Assembly (NCBI RefSeq): GCF_015326965.1
Contig: NZ_CP017659.1
Location: forward strand, 6,709,001 to 6,773,000
Length of the DNA stretch: 64,000 bases
DNA from: Paenibacillus sp. JZ16
GTDB lineage: Bacteria > Bacillota > Bacilli > Paenibacillales > Paenibacillaceae
Direction: 5' to 3'
The translations under genes and the position numbers were made by a program. The notes beneath the pieces are model-generated. The model ran no database searches. It worked only from the letters and a program-made list of their open reading frames with translations, and was not told the DNA's origin. This document shows, in pieces, positions 27,515 through 35,669 of this stretch (the stretch's first letter is position 1; each line of letters starts with the position of its first letter).

Positions 27515-28177
27515 ATGATGATAAAAATTGCCCCATCCATATTGTCAGCGGATTTTGCGAAGCTGGGACAAGAAATTAAGGAAGCCGAGGCCGGCGGAGC
27601 CGATTGGATTCATGTGGACGTCATGGACGGACACTTTGTACCTAATATTACGCTGGGCCCGCCGATCGTCCAAGCCATCCGGCCCCATACGAGCCTGACG
27701 CTTGACGTGCATCTGATGATTGAACAGCCGGAGCTGTATATTGCGGATTTCGTCAAGGCAGGAGCCGACCTGATCACCGTTCATGCCGAAACCTGCCCGC
27801 ATCTTCATCGGGTCATCCATCTGATCAAAGAGTTTGGCGTGAAGGCCGGCGTCGCGATCAATCCGGCTACGCCGGCCCATGTCCTTCAGGAAGTGCTCCC
27901 CGACTTGGACTTGGTGCTGGTAATGACCGTGAACCCGGGGTTTGGCGGACAGGCTTTCATCGAGCGGACCATAAACAAGATCTCGCAGCTGCGTGAATGG
28001 ATTTCAAACTCCGACAACCCGAACATCCATATTGAAGTGGATGGCGGCATTACAGCGGAGACAGCGCCGCTTGTGGTGGAAGCGGGAGCGGATGTCCTGG
28101 TTGCGGGCAGCGCCGTATTCGGCAAGCCGGATCGCGCGGCAGCCATTGCAATAATCCGCGACAGCGTAACATCTTGA
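27515..28177 (+). CDS. rpe: Ribulose-phosphate 3-epimerase
   Basis: 220 residues, TIM barrel. [49 protein letters not shown] and VDGGIT include the metal-binding His and Asp residues. It interconverts ribulose-5-P and xylulose-5-P in the pentose phosphate pathway. ATG 27515 directly follows the rsgA stop; ATG 27518 is possible. It is the last gene before the terminator at 28229. thiN, which follows in B. subtilis, is absent. Confidence 0.95.
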   Translation: MMIKIAPSILSADFAKLGQEIKEAEAGGADWIHVDVMDGHFVPNITLGPPIVQAIRPHTSLTLDVHLMIEQPELYIADFVKAGADLITVHAETCPHLHRVIHLIKEFGVKAGVAINPATPAHVLQEVLPDLDLVLVMTVNPGFGGQAFIERTINKISQLREWISNSDNPNIHIEVDGGITAETAPLVVEAGADVLVAGSAVFGKPDRAAAIAIIRDSVTS

Positions 28178-28228
28178 CCAGAACGTGAACAACGGCATGC
28201 ATAGGGCGCGGGTTTCCCGCATAAATAT

Positions 28229-28263
28229 GGTTACATGAGCTGGGTTCTCATGTAGCCTTTTTT
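28229..28263 (+). terminator. Terminator after rpe
   Basis: Stem GGTTACATGAG / CTCATGTAGCC (one G-T pair), 7-base loop, then six T residues. Confidence 0.9.
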
Positions 28264-28337
28264 GTCTGTGTTCACATCTATGGGCTTGGTGCATAACATA
28301 TTCTAGGAAGGCATGAGAATGATGGGGAGGGTGAGAC

Positions 28338-28418
28338 ATGAAATTCTATACGTTCAAGCTGCCGAAGTTTTTGGGAGGTTTTGTGAAGGCCATCTTAAAT
28401 ACGTTTCACAAGAGCTGA
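28338..28418 (+). CDS. spoVM: Stage V sporulation protein M
   Basis: A 26-residue protein (starts MKFYTFKLPKFLGGFVKA, ends FHKS) closely matching B. subtilis SpoVM in length and sequence. The amphipathic helix recognises the positively curved forespore membrane and anchors SpoIVA, starting coat assembly. A strong ribosome binding site, GGGGAGGGTGAG, precedes the ATG. Its position between rpe and rpmB is the same as in B. subtilis. It is so short that automated gene finders often miss it. A sigma-E promoter is expected but I could not identify one with confidence. Confidence 0.93.
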   Translation: MKFYTFKLPKFLGGFVKAILNTFHKS

Positions 28419-28512
28419 CAGCTTGTCCCGGCGTAACAAAACCTCCGCCTGGGACTGACGCCGCCTAGCCGGTTCTGGGGAAAGAGGCAAGAACACTCCG
28501 ATAGAGCGCATG

Positions 28513-28600
28513 GAGGACATACCGCAGCTGCATGCGGAGGTTTTTCTTGCGGTATAAGAAAGCCAAAATGCGCGGTAGTTCTCCTTCGCTTTCTTATATC
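28513..28600. repeat. Intergenic palindromic repeat, copy 1
   Basis: About 88 bases starting GAGGACATACCGC and containing GGTTTTTCTTGCG, then GTATAAGAAAGC, a variable 24-base loop and GCTTTCTTATATC. The last two blocks pair as a hairpin. It shares its whole order of blocks with copy 2 at 28631-28710. Confidence 0.6.
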
Positions 28601-28630
28601 AAAAGAAGAGTGTCTAGCGACGTACTTATC

Positions 28631-28710
28631 GAGGACAGACCGCGTTCGACCGGAAGTTTTTCTTGCGATATAAGAAAGTGGGAGTCGTGCTCTTTCATCT
28701 TTCTTATATC
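28631..28710. repeat. Intergenic palindromic repeat, copy 2
   Basis: About 80 bases starting GAGGACAGACCGC, then GGAAGTTTTTCTTGCG, GATATAAGAAAG, a variable loop and CTTTCTTATATC. It is a tandem relative of copy 1, 30 bases downstream. Part of the same unit appears inverted at 28778-28792 (CGCAAGAAAAACTTC), and a short AGAAGTTTTTCTTCATATA piece lies at 28830-28848. The rest of the gap 28419-28860 holds a terminator and no other recognisable feature. Confidence 0.6.
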
Positions 28711-28716
28711 TAAATA

Positions 28717-28752
28717 AAAAAAGCACCTGCTAACTGCTCAGGGTGCTTTTTG
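28717..28752 (-). terminator. Bidirectional terminator between spoVM and rpmB
   Basis: AAAAAGCAC / GTGCTTTTT stem flanked by A and T runs on both sides, so it can stop rpmB (minus strand) and the spoVM transcript (plus strand). Confidence 0.8.
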
Positions 28753-28860
28753 TTTAGAAGGAGAATATGTATCTAAACGCAAGAAAAACTTCCTTGTCCC
28801 GGATCGCCCACAAATGGTGCCTGGAGATTAAGAAGTTTTTCTTCATATAACACAAGATGA

Positions 28861-29049
28861 TTATACGCGAGTCACTTTACCGGATTTCAAAGCGCGAGTG
28901 CTGACGTATACACGTTTTGGCTTGCCATCCACCAAAATGCGAACCTTTTGAACGTTGACACCCCAAGAACGCTTGTTGTGATTGTTAGCGTGAGAAACGT
29001 GGTTACCACTGCTTGGTTTCTTGCCAGTTACATAACATTTGCGAGCCAT
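28861..29049 (-). CDS. rpmB: 50S ribosomal protein L28
   Basis: 62 residues: [34 protein letters not shown] and [14 protein letters not shown], the standard bacterial L28. An AAGGAGGTG ribosome binding site precedes the ATG on the minus strand. It is transcribed against the surrounding genes, as in B. subtilis. It has one cysteine only, so it is not the zinc-ribbon form. Confidence 0.95.
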   Translation of the reverse strand: MARKCYVTGKKPSSGNHVSHANNHNKRSWGVNVQKVRILVDGKPKRVYVSTRALKSGKVTRV

Positions 29050-29096
29050 TCATTACACCTCCTTGTTCCTAACCCTGCATGAAACAATACTTAAAT

Positions 29097-29126
29097 ATAA
29101 TATCACAGTAAAAATTGCTCCGTCAA
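29097..29126 (-). promoter_or_regulatory. Sigma-A promoter of rpmB
   Basis: On the minus strand TTGACG (29126-29121), an 18-base A/T-rich spacer and TATTAT (29102-29097), about 45 bases upstream of the rpmB ATG. Confidence 0.75.
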
Positions 29127-29205
29127 CTGTCCTAAAAACATTTATTTCTCTTTGCCATTATAGTACAATGTTGATTAGTCCATAATATTTCCGAAGAAAT
29201 AGTTC

Positions 29206-29278
29206 GTGGGCTGGTCGGCATGGCTCTCAAGAAGCTTGGGAACCGCCGCAAAGCGTAGAGGACGAGAGGATAGCCCAT
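29206..29278 (+). other. Possible folded leader upstream of fakA
   Basis: In the 366-base gap 29050-29415, TGGGCT (29207-29212) can pair with AGCCCA (29272-29277). Inside, CGGC pairs with GCCG (29216-29219 and 29245-29248), and CTCAAG-AAG-CTTGGG forms a small hairpin. No known riboswitch is recognised and the stems are short. Apart from this and the rpmB promoter I see nothing in the gap. The yloU (Asp23-like) gene found here in B. subtilis is missing. Confidence 0.2.
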
Positions 29279-29415
29279 CATAGATTTATGATCCATTTAT
29301 CATGATAAGTCTTTTATTTACTGCTTGGGCATTTCGTCAGCTATAAGCTATGAAATAGATATGAAATTTACGACAAGAAGTGTTATGGGTATCAAGCCAG
29401 GAAGGGGAATTCTCA

Positions 29416-31194
29416 TTGAGTAAGCGTTCTTTGAATGGAACAGAATTTACCGCGATGGTCCTAGCCGGAGCGGAGCAGCTGCAGCAGCATGCAGAACACG
29501 TCAATTCCCTGAATGTGTTCCCGGTGCCGGACGGCGATACGGGGACCAACATGAATTTGACGATGACTGCAGGTGTGGCAGAACTGAAGAGTAAGTACTC
29601 GGAGTCCGTCGGGCAAAGTGCCGGTGTGCTATCCAAGGGGCTTCTGATGGGAGCCAGAGGGAACTCGGGGGTTATTCTGTCCCAGCTGTTCCGCGGTTTC
29701 AGCCGATATGCGGCACCTTATACAGAACTAAATTCTCATCAATTCGCCGCAGCACTGCAGACAGGCGTAGAAGCTGCGTATAAAGCTGTCGTGAAGCCTG
29801 TTGAAGGCACCATCCTTACCGTAGCTAAAGAAGCGGCCAAGCATGCGGTCTATTTCTCCCGCCGCAACAACGATATCGTGGAATTGATGGAGCAGGTGTT
29901 GGCCAAAGCCAAAGAAACACTGTCCCAGACGCCTGATATGCTCCCTGTTCTGAAGCAGGTTGGCGTTGTGGATTCGGGTGGTCAGGGCCTGGTTTACATT
30001 TATGAAGGTTTCTTGCAGGTGCTGAGAAAAGACGCTCCGTCCGGATCGTTTGCTGTTGCGGAAGGACAAGCTGAACAGAGCAGCAAGGCACCGGCCTTCC
30101 AAGCGGTTCCTGACTTCTCGGCGGTTCAAGCTCCGGCCTCAGCCCAGTCCAGACTGTCCACAGAGGACATTGAATTTTTATACGACATGGAATTCTTTAT
30201 TAATAGGCAGCTCGGGGAAGGAACGGGTGCAGACTTTGATGAAGATAAGTTCCGGAAAGCGCTTGCAGTGAATGGTGATTCCATCATTGTTATCGCCGAT
30301 GACGAGACCATCAAAGTTCATGTGCATTCCAAGGCTCCGGGCGAAGTGTTGAACCTGGCACTACTGTATGGAGAAATTACCCAGATTCATATATTGAATA
30401 TGCGCGAGCAGCACCGTGATTTGCTGACAACGGGAATGGACATCGCACCGATGCCCGAGTTGTTTGCGGATATTCCGGCAGAGACCGTAACACCGGAAGC
30501 TCCGGCTGTTCCTCCGGCAGACGAGATCGCACCGTACGGTTTCATTGCGGTATCGTCAGGGGAAGGCATCTCTGACATATTCAAAAGTCTGGGCGTTGAC
30601 GTCGTTCTCTCCGGAGGACAGACGATGAACCCGAGCACCGAGGATTTTGTCAATGCGATTTCTTCGATCTCGGCTCAGCAGATTTACATTCTGCCGAACA
30701 ACTCCAACATCGTGCTGGCTGCCCAGCAGGCGAGAGAGCTTCTCGAAGGCGAGCGCAGCGTAACGGTCATTCCGAGCAAGACGATTCCGCAGGGGATCGC
30801 GGCTGCATTTGCTTTCCAGGAAGATGAGAATGCGGATATGAATACCGACAACATGCTGGATGCGATCACTCGTGTGCAATCAGGTCAGGTAACCTATGCC
30901 GTTCGGGACACAACGATTGATGATCTGGAGATCAAGGCCGGTCAATTCATCGGCATTCGCAATTCCAATATCGTTGCAGCGAATGAGGATTTGATTACGA
31001 CCTCCCAGGATTTGCTGGGTAAAATGCTGGAGTCCGGCGATGAAATCGTGACTCTGCTTACCGGGGCGGACGCAAGCGAAGAATCGACCAACGCACTTAC
31101 GGAGTGGCTCGGCGAGCAATACCCTAACGCAGAGGTTGAGGTACACTACGGCGGACAGCCGATCTATTCCTATCTGTTCTCCGTTGAGTCTTGA
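29416..31194 (+). CDS. fakA: Fatty acid kinase catalytic subunit FakA (YloV, DAK2 domain)
   Basis: 592 residues from TTG 29416, preceded by GGAAGGGGA. The Dak phosphatase-like kinase domain (1-200) has NSLNVFPVPDGDTGTNMNLT, GARGNSGVILSQLFRG and VVDSGGQGLV. A central and a C-terminal domain follow, joined by an Ala/Pro-rich linker (residues about 215-240) and another near 365-385. FakA phosphorylates fatty acids bound to FakB. The gene for a DegV/FakB-type protein is immediately downstream, supporting this role. Confidence 0.88.
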   Translation: MSKRSLNGTEFTAMVLAGAEQLQQHAEHVNSLNVFPVPDGDTGTNMNLTMTAGVAELKSKYSESVGQSAGVLSKGLLMGARGNSGVILSQLFRGFSRYAAPYTELNSHQFAAALQTGVEAAYKAVVKPVEGTILTVAKEAAKHAVYFSRRNNDIVELMEQVLAKAKETLSQTPDMLPVLKQVGVVDSGGQGLVYIYEGFLQVLRKDAPSGSFAVAEGQAEQSSKAPAFQAVPDFSAVQAPASAQSRLSTEDIEFLYDMEFFINRQLGEGTGADFDEDKFRKALAVNGDSIIVIADDETIKVHVHSKAPGEVLNLALLYGEITQIHILNMREQHRDLLTTGMDIAPMPELFADIPAETVTPEAPAVPPADEIAPYGFIAVSSGEGISDIFKSLGVDVVLSGGQTMNPSTEDFVNAISSISAQQIYILPNNSNIVLAAQQARELLEGERSVTVIPSKTIPQGIAAAFAFQEDENADMNTDNMLDAITRVQSGQVTYAVRDTTIDDLEIKAGQFIGIRNSNIVAANEDLITTSQDLLGKMLESGDEIVTLLTGADASEESTNALTEWLGEQYPNAEVEVHYGGQPIYSYLFSVES

Positions 31195-31242
31195 TAAACA
31201 ACGCTTTGACATTATGCAAGGTACATTTTAGGAGGGGTTCCG

Positions 31243-32100
31243 GTGAATAAGACCGTTATTGTGACAGACAGCACAGCGGATATTCCGGCAGACCTGGCGA
31301 AGCAACACAACATTCATATTGTGCCGCTGAGACTTATGTTCGGGGAAGATACGTATTTGGACGGAGTCGAAATTACGCCGGGAGAGTTCTACAAAAAGCT
31401 GGTGCAGTCGCCCCAGCTTCCAACGACCTCCCAGCCTTCACCCGCAGATTTTGTAGCTGTGTATGAGTCCATTCTGGAACAGCACCCAGGCTGCTCCATT
31501 GTGTCCATTCACATCTCATCCGGCTTGAGCGGAACGTATCAGTCCGCATTGCTTGCAACCTCTCTAATCGAAGGAGAAGCGGATATCACCGTATGGGATT
31601 CCAAATCGGCGTCCTACGGTTTCGGACTATTCGTGGTTCATGCAGCGAAGCTCGCACAAGAAGCTGCGGCTGTTCCAGATATTATTTCGTCGCTTGAGGA
31701 TCTTCGCTCCAAGCGCCGTCTCTACTTCCTGGTAGACACGCTGGAGTATTTGCAGAAGGGTGGGCGAATTGGCAAGGCTTCGGCTGTGCTTGGCACCCTG
31801 CTTAACATTAAGCCGATCCTGTCCATTGACGGCGAAGGCATTATCTTTCCGGTAGACAAGGTCCGCGGTCGCAAGAAAGCGACGGCCAAAATCATTGAGC
31901 TGTTTCAACAGGATCTATCCGGTGTGAAAAATATTAAAGTGGCTGTGGGTCATACAGCTGACCCTGCTCAGGTTGAGGATTTTCTGCAGCAGCTGTCCGC
32001 TGTGTTTACGATCGAGGAAACGGTGTATTCCGAGATCGGTCCGGTTATCGGCACGCACGTTGGACCGGGAACCATTGCAGCATATATATGGCCTGCTTAA
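31243..32100 (+). CDS. DegV family fatty-acid-binding protein (FakB-like)
   Basis: 285 residues from GTG 31243, preceded by GGAGGGG. It begins VIVTDSTADIPADLAKQHNI and carries LPTTSQPSPADF, the lipid-head-group site SIHISSGLSGTYQSA and TLEYLQKGGRIGKA, all typical of DegV. FakB proteins present acyl chains to FakA for phosphorylation and entry into phospholipid synthesis. Placement 48 bases after fakA suggests a cognate pair. Chain preference cannot be read from sequence. Confidence 0.88.
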   Translation: MNKTVIVTDSTADIPADLAKQHNIHIVPLRLMFGEDTYLDGVEITPGEFYKKLVQSPQLPTTSQPSPADFVAVYESILEQHPGCSIVSIHISSGLSGTYQSALLATSLIEGEADITVWDSKSASYGFGLFVVHAAKLAQEAAAVPDIISSLEDLRSKRRLYFLVDTLEYLQKGGRIGKASAVLGTLLNIKPILSIDGEGIIFPVDKVRGRKKATAKIIELFQQDLSGVKNIKVAVGHTADPAQVEDFLQQLSAVFTIEETVYSEIGPVIGTHVGPGTIAAYIWPA

Positions 32101-32114
32101 GTGAGGTAGATGAT

Positions 32115-34166
32115 ATGAGTCTCAAACTCGATCAAATATCCGTCAGACAGATCAACGGCGTGAGCGCCCTGAAAGAGGGGGAGCTTCACGCCTTTGGCGT
32201 CTCTACGGTCAAGGATCTTTTGGAGTATTACCCCTTCCGGTATGAGGATTACCGGCTCCGTTCCCTGAGTGAAGTCAAGGACGGGGACAAAATTACCATT
32301 CAAGCCAAGATCGCGAGCGTGCCGGTACTGCAGCGCTACGGGCGTAAATCCCGTCTCACCTGCAAAATGCTCGCTGAAAACTGGATGTTCACCGCAACCT
32401 GGTTTAACCGGCATTTTCTGAAAGACCAGCTTACGGCCGGCCGGGAGATCGTGCTGACGGGCAAGTGGGATCAGCGCAGAATGCAGCTTACGGTGTCCGA
32501 ATCCGAGTTCCCGGATAAGGGAGCCTTTCGCAGCGGAACGCTGCAGCCGGTGTATTCCATCGGCGGGAAGATCACGCAATCCTGGATCCGAAAAACGATG
32601 GGACAGGCATTGGAGCAATACGGGGAGATGATTCCCGAGATTTTGCCGCAATCCTTGCTCAGGAAATATGATCTGATGCCGCGTAAAGCGGCGATCATGA
32701 CGATCCATCAGCCCGTTGACTCCCGGGAAGGTCAGGAAGGGCGGCGCCGGATGGTGTACGAGGAGCTCTTCTTGTTCCAATTGAAAATGCAGGCGTTCCG
32801 CGCGCTAAACCGGAGTCGGATGGACGGTGTTGTACATACGGCTGACAATGCAACGATCCGCGAGTTCGTGCGCAGCTTCCCGTTTGAGCTTACCGATGCG
32901 CAGAAGAAGGTGGAGCTGGAGATTTTGCATGATATGCGTTCCCCTTACTGCATGAACCGTTTGCTTCAAGGGGACGTCGGTTCGGGAAAAACGATTGTTG
33001 CCGCCATCGCTCTGTTCACAACGGTGCGCTCGGGCTTTCAAGGAGCCTTGATGGTGCCGACGGAGATTCTTGCCGAACAGCATATGCGTTCCCTGCAGAA
33101 GCTGTTTGAGCCCTTTGGCATTACCGTCGGCCTGCTGACGGGCAGCGTAACGGGGAAGAAGCGTAAAGACCTGTTGGCTTCCTTACAGATGGGGTTGACG
33201 GACGTTGTCGTGGGCACCCATGCGCTCATCCAGGATGATGTGTACTTCCGGGAGCTGGGACTCGTCGTAACGGACGAGCAGCATCGTTTTGGCGTGAATC
33301 AGCGAAGCGTACTTCGCCGTAAAGGCTATAACCCGGATGTGCTCACGATGACGGCGACGCCGATTCCACGGACGCTGGCAATTACCGCCTTTGGCGATAT
33401 GGATGTATCCACGCTGTCAGAGCGTCCGAAAGGTCGTATTCCCATTACGACCTATTGGGTCAAACATGAACTCATGGACCGTGTGCTCGGATTTATTTCC
33501 CGGGAAGTAAATCAAGGACGTCAGGCATATCTGATTGCTCCTTTGATTGAAGAATCGGACAAGCTGGACGTTCAGAATGCGATCGATTTGCATGTCCAGA
33601 TGCAGCAAGCCTTTCCTACATATGCTGTGGGCTTGCTGCACGGCCGTATGACGCCTGCCGAGAAGGATGAGGTCATGCGCCAATTCTACAGCAATGAGGT
33701 CCAGCTGTTGATTTCCACGACGGTCGTTGAGGTTGGCGTCGATGTGCCGAACGCAACCCTGATGATCATTATGGATGCCGATCGCTTCGGTCTGTCCCAG
33801 CTGCACCAGCTTCGGGGCCGCGTTGGCCGTGGGCAGCATGCATCGTATTGCGTACTTGTGGCCGATCCGAAATCGGAAGTGGGTCAGGAGCGGATGCAGG
33901 TTATGACCGAAACCGAGGACGGCTTCGAGGTATCCCGGAGGGATTTGGAGCTACGGGGCCCTGGCGACTTTTTCGGTACGAAGCAGAGCGGACTGCCGGA
34001 GTTCCGGCTGGCCGACATGGTCGCCGACTTCAAAGTAGTGGAGGAGGCCAGGGGCGATGCAGCGGCTCTGGTCAGCGACAGTTCCTTCTGGACGTCTCCT
34101 GAATATGAACCATTACGCGACTTTTTGCAGCAGGAGAAGATCTTTCAGGGCGATATCATGGATTAA
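32115..34166 (+). CDS. recG: ATP-dependent DNA helicase RecG
   Basis: 683 residues from ATG 32115, preceded by GTGAGGTAG. An N-terminal wedge/OB domain is followed by SF2 motifs: LLQGDVGSGKTIVAAIAL (Walker A), DEQHRFGVNQR (DEQH box), MTATPIPRTLAIT and LHQLRGRVGRG, then the TRG motif region QVMTETEDGFEVSRRDLELRGPG. It remodels stalled forks and Holliday junctions. It follows degV by 14 bases. Confidence 0.95.
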   Translation: MSLKLDQISVRQINGVSALKEGELHAFGVSTVKDLLEYYPFRYEDYRLRSLSEVKDGDKITIQAKIASVPVLQRYGRKSRLTCKMLAENWMFTATWFNRHFLKDQLTAGREIVLTGKWDQRRMQLTVSESEFPDKGAFRSGTLQPVYSIGGKITQSWIRKTMGQALEQYGEMIPEILPQSLLRKYDLMPRKAAIMTIHQPVDSREGQEGRRRMVYEELFLFQLKMQAFRALNRSRMDGVVHTADNATIREFVRSFPFELTDAQKKVELEILHDMRSPYCMNRLLQGDVGSGKTIVAAIALFTTVRSGFQGALMVPTEILAEQHMRSLQKLFEPFGITVGLLTGSVTGKKRKDLLASLQMGLTDVVVGTHALIQDDVYFRELGLVVTDEQHRFGVNQRSVLRRKGYNPDVLTMTATPIPRTLAITAFGDMDVSTLSERPKGRIPITTYWVKHELMDRVLGFISREVNQGRQAYLIAPLIEESDKLDVQNAIDLHVQMQQAFPTYAVGLLHGRMTPAEKDEVMRQFYSNEVQLLISTTVVEVGVDVPNATLMIIMDADRFGLSQLHQLRGRVGRGQHASYCVLVADPKSEVGQERMQVMTETEDGFEVSRRDLELRGPGDFFGTKQSGLPEFRLADMVADFKVVEEARGDAAALVSDSSFWTSPEYEPLRDFLQQEKIFQGDIMD

Positions 34167-34252
34167 TAACATGAATCTGTTGGCACAATGGACAGACCTT
34201 CGTCATATACTCAAAAAAGGTAGCAGCATTTATGACTGGAGGTGCTTCAACA

Positions 34253-34540
34253 TTGAGTTATCAGCAGTACGGGATTAGTCCGCAGCTGGTTGAACGAATC
34301 AAGCTAAAAATGAAAAACCCGGCGGTCAAGGAAAGAATTAAAGGGCTGACTCAGGGGTTGACCAAGGCAGATCTTCAAAATAGCGCAAAAGTCCATCAAT
34401 TGATCCGGACTGCCAGCGGCATCTTGAATGAAAAGCTGAGCTCCACGCAGGAGCAGCAAATGGTTCAATTCGTGCTTGCACAGCGCATCGATCCGAACAA
34501 CACCTTCCATTTGATCAAGCTGTGGGGTATGTTTCGATAA
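34253..34540 (+). CDS. Stage VI sporulation protein F-like protein
   Basis: 95 residues from TTG 34253, eight bases after GGAGGTG; the upstream ATG 34232 lies before this ribosome binding site. The stretch LTKADLQNSAKVHQLIRTASGILNEKLSSTQEQ resembles the SpoVIF family (NFKDEKTVRQLIKQVSQLANKPVSKEKED type). SpoVIF acts in late coat maturation under GerE in B. subtilis. There are no membrane segments. The family assignment comes from pattern similarity and is moderate. Confidence 0.6.
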   Translation: MSYQQYGISPQLVERIKLKMKNPAVKERIKGLTQGLTKADLQNSAKVHQLIRTASGILNEKLSSTQEQQMVQFVLAQRIDPNNTFHLIKLWGMFR

Positions 34541-34575
34541 CAATTGGATGACATCAAGGATTGACTTTGCATAGA

Positions 34576-34622
34576 AGAAGCCCCTCTCGGGAGTGTTTTC
34601 TCCTTATGAGCAGGGGCTTTTA
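34576..34622 (+). terminator. Terminator after the spoVIF-like gene
   Basis: Stem AAGCCCCT / AGGGGCTT enclosing 26 bases, followed by TTTAAATTT. Confidence 0.6.
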
Positions 34623-34765
34623 AATTTGGGATATGCAGGGATAAAACGTTCCTGACGTTCTTCCGCAAATGGAGTTTTTGATTTATGTTCCAATCGATAG
34701 AAAAGAAACCGGCAAGTTGAGAAAAAGCGGAATTTGAAGAGGAATCCCGAACCTTTCCGAAAGAT

Positions 34766-35473
34766 TTAGCTGCCTGTAATGGAGCGGATGCAATCCTCCG
34801 AGTCATTTTTAACGGAGTTCACGGTGGTGCTGACCGGTACGGCCTGCATTTCCTCCGCGGGGTAAGGTCTCAGAAGCTCTTTGAGGGATTGCAGGAAGGA
34901 AGGGCTGCTATCATTGGAATGAGAAGACGTCTGTCGTTCAAGCCATAGTGCTTCGTCTGCGGGTCTCAGAATGACAGGCATCCGGTTATGGATCGGCTCC
35001 ATGAGTTGATTGGGTGCGGTGGTGATGACGGTGCAGGTGCTGAGCTTATCTCCGCCCGGGGTGATCCAGGTATCATACAGACCGGCCATGCTGAATATTT
35101 CACCGTTCCTCAAGCCGATGCGAAAGGGCTGCTTGCCATTGTCGTTTTTTTGCCATTCGAAAAAGCCATCTGCAGGAATCAGGCATCTTTTCCGATAAAA
35201 GGGCATCCTAAAGGCAGGCTTGTCTTCCAGCGTTTCACTGCGCGCGTTGATCATTTTGGCTCCGGCCGAGGAATCCTTGGCCCAGGATGGGACAAGCCCC
35301 CACTGCAGCTGACCGATTCGGTTGGTGCTGCCGTCGTTAATAATCGCCGTGACCATCTGCGTTGGAGCGATGTTGTACCGGGGAATGTGAAAGGGAGATA
35401 CCGATTCGGGATCGATGAGATATCTGGTCATCAGTTCTTCCCAAGTGACCGTGAGTGTAAAGCGTCCGCACAT
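34766..35473 (-). CDS. SRAP-domain abasic-site-shielding protein (YedK/HMCES family)
   Basis: 235 residues. The catalytic Cys2 (MCGRF) forms a thiazolidine crosslink with abasic sites in single-stranded DNA. Other conserved parts are PRYNIAPTQ, WGLVPSWAKD, INARSETL, GFFEWQ (catalytic Glu) and IHNRMPVIL (catalytic His). It is single-copy, convergent with the preceding genes, and its start is divergent from the purine permease. No clear LexA box was found in its upstream region. Confidence 0.92.
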   Translation of the reverse strand: MCGRFTLTVTWEELMTRYLIDPESVSPFHIPRYNIAPTQMVTAIINDGSTNRIGQLQWGLVPSWAKDSSAGAKMINARSETLEDKPAFRMPFYRKRCLIPADGFFEWQKNDNGKQPFRIGLRNGEIFSMAGLYDTWITPGGDKLSTCTVITTAPNQLMEPIHNRMPVILRPADEALWLERQTSSHSNDSSPSFLQSLKELLRPYPAEEMQAVPVSTTVNSVKNDSEDCIRSITGS

Positions 35474-35669
35474 CGTTTCAAGCCTCCTGTTATTTGCTGT
35501 CGCTTAAGATTTGAATAGATTGTCTAATTAAGATTTTTAATGAGTTCAGAACGAATTTGCTACGTAGAGATTTTCAGTGCATTTGTGTTTGAGTATATCA
35601 AATATTGCCTAACATACCAAAAGGGTCTGGCTCATTGCCAGACTGAGCATCATGAATGGAGGATTTTTC

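Noticed and set aside
35474..35669. Possible purine riboswitch upstream of the NCS2 permease
   Set aside because: No conserved purine-aptamer core blocks and no terminator; only a 7-pair hairpin (35625-35643) is present.
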